Assembly (NCBI RefSeq): GCF_032854445.1
Contig: NC_088306.1
Location: 5,967,145 to 6,031,144, forward strand
Source of the DNA: Liolophura sinensis
Taxonomy: Eukaryota; Mollusca; Polyplacophora; Chitonida; Chitonidae
Reading direction: 5' to 3'
DNA: 64,000 bases
Positions 59,901 through 64,000 of the stretch are shown here, in pieces. Each line of letters starts with the position of its first letter. The first letter of the stretch is position 1. A program made the translations under genes and the position numbers. Under the pieces are notes generated by a model. The model did no database searches. It worked only from the letters and a program-made list of their open reading frames with translations, and had not been told where the DNA came from.

Positions 59901-62900
59901 TAGCCAAGGCACAACAAACACCGGCAGCAGCAAAATCTCTGTAGATGATACAATATGGATGAAGATGTTTGCACTGCACAAGTCATGGCAATGACTTCTC
60001 CTTGTTCTCCAGTGTAGGACAGGTTTATCCAGATTTTAGGTGGTTTTGACGTATCCATACATCAATTTCGTGGTCACGGAGTGAATTGTCTGAACAAGCA
60101 ATCAGCTGTGGGATCTTGTATAGCCATTCCAAGAAATTTACTAAGAGAATGAATATACTGATAGGAAAAGCAGTAACTAATTGTTAATTTCTTCACCAAC
60201 AATGAGAGCCCCAATGAAAATTGCAGCTCTTTTGTGTACAGCTTTCTATGTCCTGACTGTTAATCGGAATATATTGGTTAAACAGATCGTCATCTTATCA
60301 CAAGCACAGTGAAACATTTAATCATAGAAATAACTGCAGTGGGTTTAAACATATACATGATCTACTAAGCGTCCCAGATAACACAAGTAACAACAACTCC
60401 ATTGAAATTTTTTAATGTATTCTAGCCAACACATCAGTTTATCACACAGCATGAAACTGATCTATTTTGTTTAAGGAAGCATTGGCTATTCGCAGATGTA
60501 AGCCATGTTGTAACCTTAGCGATTTACAATCATCTTAGGCTTACGACACATGAGGCCCCAGGACACCTTGCATCAGTTAATAATGTTCTCGAGTCAAAGT
60601 GTTCCTGAACTCATAATGACCAAAAAGCACTTCAAGCCATAAAGCTTACCTAGAGGACTGTCTCTCCCTGGGTTTTGGCCGGCTGTCGTAGAAAGAATCC
60701 TGGTCCGGTGGGTAGTCACGACTGAGCAGCACTCCACGCCGCGACATGGTAAAGCTGCGGGACTCCATCAGTGGCTCTCTGCACATATGACAAGAGCATT
60801 ACAACTTAAAACATGTGAACATTCAGCCACCATCCACAATCAGCTAAGCACAGTACATGTATGTCAATCTAAAATATACATATAACAAGGGTATCACCAC
60901 TACGTCCACCATCCACAATCAGCCAGGCACACAAAAATGTACACATAAAACAAAGACCATTAAAACCAAGCTAACTTATCACCTACTAACCTGGGTCAAT
61001 GTTAAGAACAAACAAAACAAAGGCATCAAATGTTACAAGGCGATTAGAAAAAAAACATTATGGTTACGTGAGAAATAGAGATTAGCGTGTAAAAAAAAAA
61101 ACTAATTTATATAAAAAATTACTTTCAACTTTTATGGCATAAAGGGTCTAAAAACTACCCCACTATTTTACCTCCCCAACCAGGAGTCGCAGAGTAACAT
61201 TCAAGTTTGACCTCCTACAAAGCAGAAGATTGCATGTACCTGTCGCGCTCATATCCTCCTCGACCTGTGTCCCGGAGGTCAGAGGTCATGTAGGGGTCAC
61301 GTGTACGAAGGTCCCGATCCATCCGATCCTCTTGGTAAGGCATTCGCTCTTCTCTACGGCCCATACCATCATCATAGCCACCTGCTCATACAAAACAAGG
61401 ACACATATTATCTGATGACTACTGAGAGTCTTTAATATTCATGGAGGTATTAAAACTTTGGTGAACACACAAAAAGAAGATGTCTGTATGTGAATAATAT
61501 GAACAATGCTTACTGGACAAGACAGGGAGTTTACTTTGTATTACAAATGTACCTCACAGCATGGATTAAATGTTTGGAAACTCTGGGCCCTGGGGCTAGG
61601 CTTACAAGTAAACCTTAAAACAAGTATTGTTCTTATACAAAAGCAAATCAAAAGTGCAACAGCAATTAAGCACGATATTTTAACTTTAGTCTTGACTGAT
61701 GTCACATTACAACGTTACGACTTTATGTTCGCGCTGGGTAGTTGGGCAAGGGGAGAATTAAATCGGCTTAATTACATTTCACATATCCAGGTTATAAAAC
61801 TTACTCAACGGACTCCGTCGTCCTCGTCCAGACCCCACAATTCTGCCCCTTGAGGAAGGCCCCATCCTACCCCTGTGAAAGTTCAAACAAAACATATAAA
61901 ATCAGCCATGATCCCATAGAGCAGACAGAAGTTCTAAACTGGAAGGATTAATAGTTCTTAACTAGAGGATTCACACATGATGATGGGAAATTTAAGATGT
62001 GAAAAGGCACATGTAGATGTATGTATGATCAGAGGCCCAGAGCCCACATATATCAAACATCTTTAGACTTATAAATCAAAAAATCAAACACAGCCACAAT
62101 TAAAATGTTTACAATTTGTACACTGATTGATTATGACAAAACAATGTACATGCATCAACTTCAGTTTGAGTTGATTCGTCTTCTGTATGTATGCTTTGGG
62201 GTTTACGCCGTGCTTAGCAACTGTTTGAGAATCCTCTTCCGAGTTTGAATTTCTAAGCAATTGCAATTCATGACACAAGTCTTAATGGTGAACTGTCCCA
62301 GTTGATCAAATTTGTCTCGCAAAACTGACACCATATATCCTAGAGGTACGTGAAACATGGAGCCGAAGTGATTTAAAGATGTAATATCGACAGATGTTGT
62401 AAAAAAAAAAGAAGGTTTTTTAAAGTGCTATAGGCCAAGTTTTATTAAGCTTAGTAATCTCTACACTCTTATCTGCCCTTGACGTCCACCTAGTTTTTGA
62501 TGTCGCAGTGGAGTGATGCTGTTTTGTGCAGCTATTAACTATGGTAATCGCACACCGAATTAGTGGGATTAGTTTCACAACTTCCCATCAGACCCCTCCA
62601 CGCGACAAAAATGGATAACCATCATGTGACAAGACCATTTCGTGCCGAATAAGCACTCAAAATTATGCTCCAACCACTATGAGGAGGCGTGTTTTGACCC
62701 AGCTTACGGGTTAAAAATGGGTTTGGAATTGGATTCCAAAGTGGAATGGAAAGTGAAAAAATCTGAGGACTATTTTCAACATTCCTGGTAACAAAAGCAG
62801 TTTTCCTGACAAAAAACGAGGAGCAAATCCAATGTAGCCAACATTGTGTCTTTAAACCGGAGTCCCAATGTTACGTCACACATATTTGGCACACTAGCGC

Positions 62901-64000
62901 CATTCAAGGGCATACAGGTAATGTGATCTTTTTTTCTCTGAATTTTTGGTATTAATTAAATTTTCAATTTCTACAACTAAAACAACTCACCAGATGCATT
63001 TTTTTGTTTTCATAATTTTTTTCCATCTTACAGGTTTACCATTCAGTTAGGTAAAGTGAGAAATAAAACCGGGACAGTTCACCTTTAAGTTGTTTGACAA
63101 ATATGAGCCCAGATTTATCATATAAAAGAGAAGTTCATAACACCAATATTAAAATATTGTATGTTTGATGTTATGCGAATGACCCATCAAAATGGCCTCG
63201 ACAGAAATTCTTTTTTTATTTCTTGTTGATCGTTTGAAATATCATATTGTTTACAGTTGAGATGCGCTCTGTCAAGATATAAAATTTCCTCTCTCGCTGT
63301 TGAGCAACGCCGGCTTTTTAGCACTTAGACAGGTATACCTTATCTGATACCTGCAGATCAAGACACCAGGTACCTGTGAAGTGTTTTCACATGTATCCAT
63401 TTGGATACCTGTAAAACAGTGTAGTGCTCATACAAATGTTTAACAAATGTTTACTTGTTAGTTTTTTGTTAAGAATAATTTATCCTGAGAAATGTCAAAT
63501 ACTGCATGACATATTTTAGCAGAGCGTTTTGATCAATGTTGAGGACGCTGAATTGTGATCAATCCTTTGAACAGGATTCTATGATTGTTCTTCCGTTCTG
63601 CAAGAAATTAAATGAAAAAAAAACTACCTACCTACTCTCTTTTGCATGTAACATCAAACAAACAATATTTTAACTTTGGCCTAATGAAACATTTGGATCA
63701 ACAATTGAAATTCCTGAGGTGCTACAACACCGAAAGACTGCATAGCTAGAGCAGATGTGCCTCACCTAATGCCACGGCTCCCCCTGGTCATCCCAAAGCC
63801 ACCATCTCTGGACAGCCCAGGCCGGCTGCCCATCCTGCTGCCGTTCATTGACGCATCACGCGAAGTTTCTCTTACAGGCATACCCCTTATGGACTCCCTG
63901 GGTGGAGGGCCCCTCATGGATGACTCTCTTGGAGGGCCCCTCATGGACTGTTCTCTATGAGGGCCCCTCATTGAATCCTCCCTCTGTGGTGGGCCTCTCC
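47965..64000 (-). CDS. Gene C: C-terminal part of an RG/RS/SRDY-rich RNA-binding-type protein (5' end outside window)
   Basis: Eight minus-strand exons join in frame, giving 383 residues plus stop: 64000-63766, 61872-61805, 61381-61240, 60778-60650, 58951-58802, 58138-58059, 57518-57492 (27 nt) and 48287-47965. All have AG acceptors and GT donors, with phases 2,1,2,2,2,1,1. The sequence is low complexity: MRGPP-R-ES repeats first, then GRGRR, SRDYPP, LSRDHGRDFSGRG, LSRDYG and a final MSSRGPPP...MSRGPPPRGP...KRPRSSF...PSRR. Such RGG/SRDY/RGPP tails occur in nuclear RRM proteins, most like RBMX/hnRNP G, and bind RNA or splicing partners. No RRM lies in the window; it would be upstream (beyond 64000). 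Other RS/RG proteins cannot be excluded. Three middle exons are symmetric in phase, so skipping keeps the frame. Last intron is 9.2 kb of tandem repeats. Confidence 0.75.
48288..49629 (-). other. Unique part of the last intron of gene C
   Basis: No exon or array seen. TGACGTCA occurs at 49306-49313, with ATGACGTCGT nearby. Confidence 0.45.
49630..49810 (-). mobile_element. Old, diverged SINE
   Basis: TTATTTATTTATTTATATGA, TGTTGTTTTACCAACATACTC and a weak match to the body and to GTGAGAGAGGGCTATGAGCC. Confidence 0.5.
50050..51150. repeat. 34-bp tandem array
   Basis: About 32 copies of a unit with CATCATCCAAGGTTTACTGT and GATGTGTGATCTGC (starts at 50407 and 50441). The centre (50320-50660) is nearly uniform and the ends are diverged. 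Intronic in gene C. Confidence 0.93.
51151..52610. repeat. ~34-bp array with a 96-bp higher-order right half
   Basis: The left half repeats GGGATTTGTGACTGGACATT plus ATCCATGGCTTGCT. From about 51790 three diverged units become a 96-bp block (AGCAGCCTTTATCCATGACT, GACTTGAGAG, CATTGCCTGCGGCTTCAG) repeated about eight times. Intronic in gene C. Confidence 0.9.
52830..53035 (-). mobile_element. SINE between two related arrays
   Basis: Reverse strand: ATTTATTCATTTGAGTTGTG, GGTAGCATTATGGTGGG, CCACAACCATCTGCAGGTTG and GATGAGAGGCTTCTGGGTCA. The array family on both sides is the same. Confidence 0.82.
53098..53745. repeat. 34-bp tandem array, continuation
   Basis: About 19 copies of ATCCATGGCTTGCAGGGATT plus TGTGACTGAACATT (starts at 53298 and 53332), the same family as 51151-52610. 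Intronic in gene C. Confidence 0.9.
53746..54085. other. Diverged array edge
   Basis: Weak TTTCATGGATTT and TTATCCATGGCA remnants of the 34-bp family, grading into AGATCCATGG and GGGAGATG words that precede the 36-bp array. Confidence 0.45.
54086..57057. repeat. 36-bp tandem array, ~3 kb
   Basis: About 82 copies of a unit with GTGTGGGAGCCATGGTATAT and GTGAGATCCTGGACCA (starts at 55383 and 55419). The left third is more diverged; the right part shows blocks of about 180-290 bp that repeat (for example 56500-56640 and 56670-56900). A 12-residue open pattern on each strand follows from the period. Lies in the last intron of gene C. Confidence 0.95.
57058..57491 (-). other. Unique end of the last intron of gene C
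   Basis: No repeat. A 141-codon minus-strand frame overlaps the array edge and is not linked to the gene C exons. Confidence 0.4.
58365..58550 (-). mobile_element. SINE, both ends shortened
   Basis: AAGGCCAGCATTATGGTGGG, GGAAACCCACAACCATCTGC, CTTGAACTCACAGTGACGG and GATGAGAGGCTCCTCGGT; in the intron of gene C between its exons 5 and 6. Confidence 0.82.
59190..59290 (-). mobile_element. Old SINE 3' fragment
   Basis: Weak match: AATTTTTCACTTATACCAGG, GAGGTCAGTTTTATGG and GGATGAAATAGGAGG. Confidence 0.45.
59291..60649 (-). other. Intron of gene C, unique sequence
   Basis: No array or exon recognised. Short frames at 59651-60058 have no support. Confidence 0.45.
61873..63765 (-). other. First visible intron of gene C
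   Basis: A 1.9-kb intron with GTGAGG donor and TTCACAG acceptor. AT-rich; no repeat array or second gene seen. This part of the gene lacks the arrays that fill its last intron. Confidence 0.6.

Noticed and set aside
1-64000. Retrovirus-like, LTR or other virus-derived elements
   Set aside because: I looked for polymerase, integrase or capsid-like frames and for long terminal repeats and saw none.

Overview
This is a eukaryotic, probably molluscan (at least lophotrochozoan) genomic window. Three observations support this: spliced genes with GT-AG introns, an AT-rich background, and about two dozen copies of one tRNA-derived SINE on both strands. That SINE has a tRNA-like head with A and B boxes and a 3' end carrying the phrase GTGTTTTACGCCGTACTC (seen on the reverse strand) followed by an (AAATA)n tail; I associate this repeat with molluscan genomes. 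I saw no bacterial genes, no CRISPR array and no virus-like element.

Three multi-exon genes can be read by joining exons across GT-AG introns. Gene A (+, about 5.0-10.8 kb) and gene B (+, 24028-35028) are paralogous four-transmembrane proteins resembling the CD20/MS4A type. They share intron positions and phases, and both have a third exon of exactly 87 nt. Gene C (-, 64000 down to 47965, 5' end outside the window) is the Arg/Gly/Ser/Pro-rich C-terminal half of a probable nuclear RNA-binding protein, perhaps of the RBMX/hnRNP G type. It shows eight exons with fully consistent phases, including a 27-nt microexon. A fourth, unrecognised minus-strand terminal exon (gene D) lies at about 45955-46135. 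B and C converge tail to tail.

The striking property of the window is the amount of tandem repeat. By eye roughly 40% is minisatellite or satellite, in more than twenty arrays with mostly unrelated units (22 to 96 bp, some with higher-order periods of 111-1674 bp). Layout: 76-bp array (1-790); gene A with 32-, 46- and 60-bp arrays in its third intron and a 43-bp array starting at its stop codon (10.8-11.8 kb); 57-bp array and a TA run (12.4-12.85 kb); 190/52-bp array (15.2-16.5 kb); 63-bp array (18.8-19.3 kb); 54-bp array (21.3-23.0 kb); gene B, whose third intron holds a 7.3-kb array of 84-bp units with higher-order structure followed by a perfect 41-bp inverted repeat, and whose stop codon lies in the first unit of a 27-bp array; 74-bp (38.9-40.8 kb), 93-bp (41.1-41.8 kb), 22-bp (42.5 kb), 26-bp (43.6-44.9 kb) and 111-bp (46.8-47.5 kb) arrays; then the 9.2-kb last intron of gene C, filled by 34-, 96- and 36-bp arrays (50.0-57.06 kb).

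Many long open frames in the window are by-products of arrays whose unit is a multiple of three bases; they are open on both strands and are not annotated as genes. The most interesting points are the origin of the 3' ends of genes A and B within tandem arrays, the in-frame repeated stop codons and PDZ-ligand-like tails after gene B, the higher-order 84-bp satellite inside an intron, and the perfect inverted repeat at its edge.
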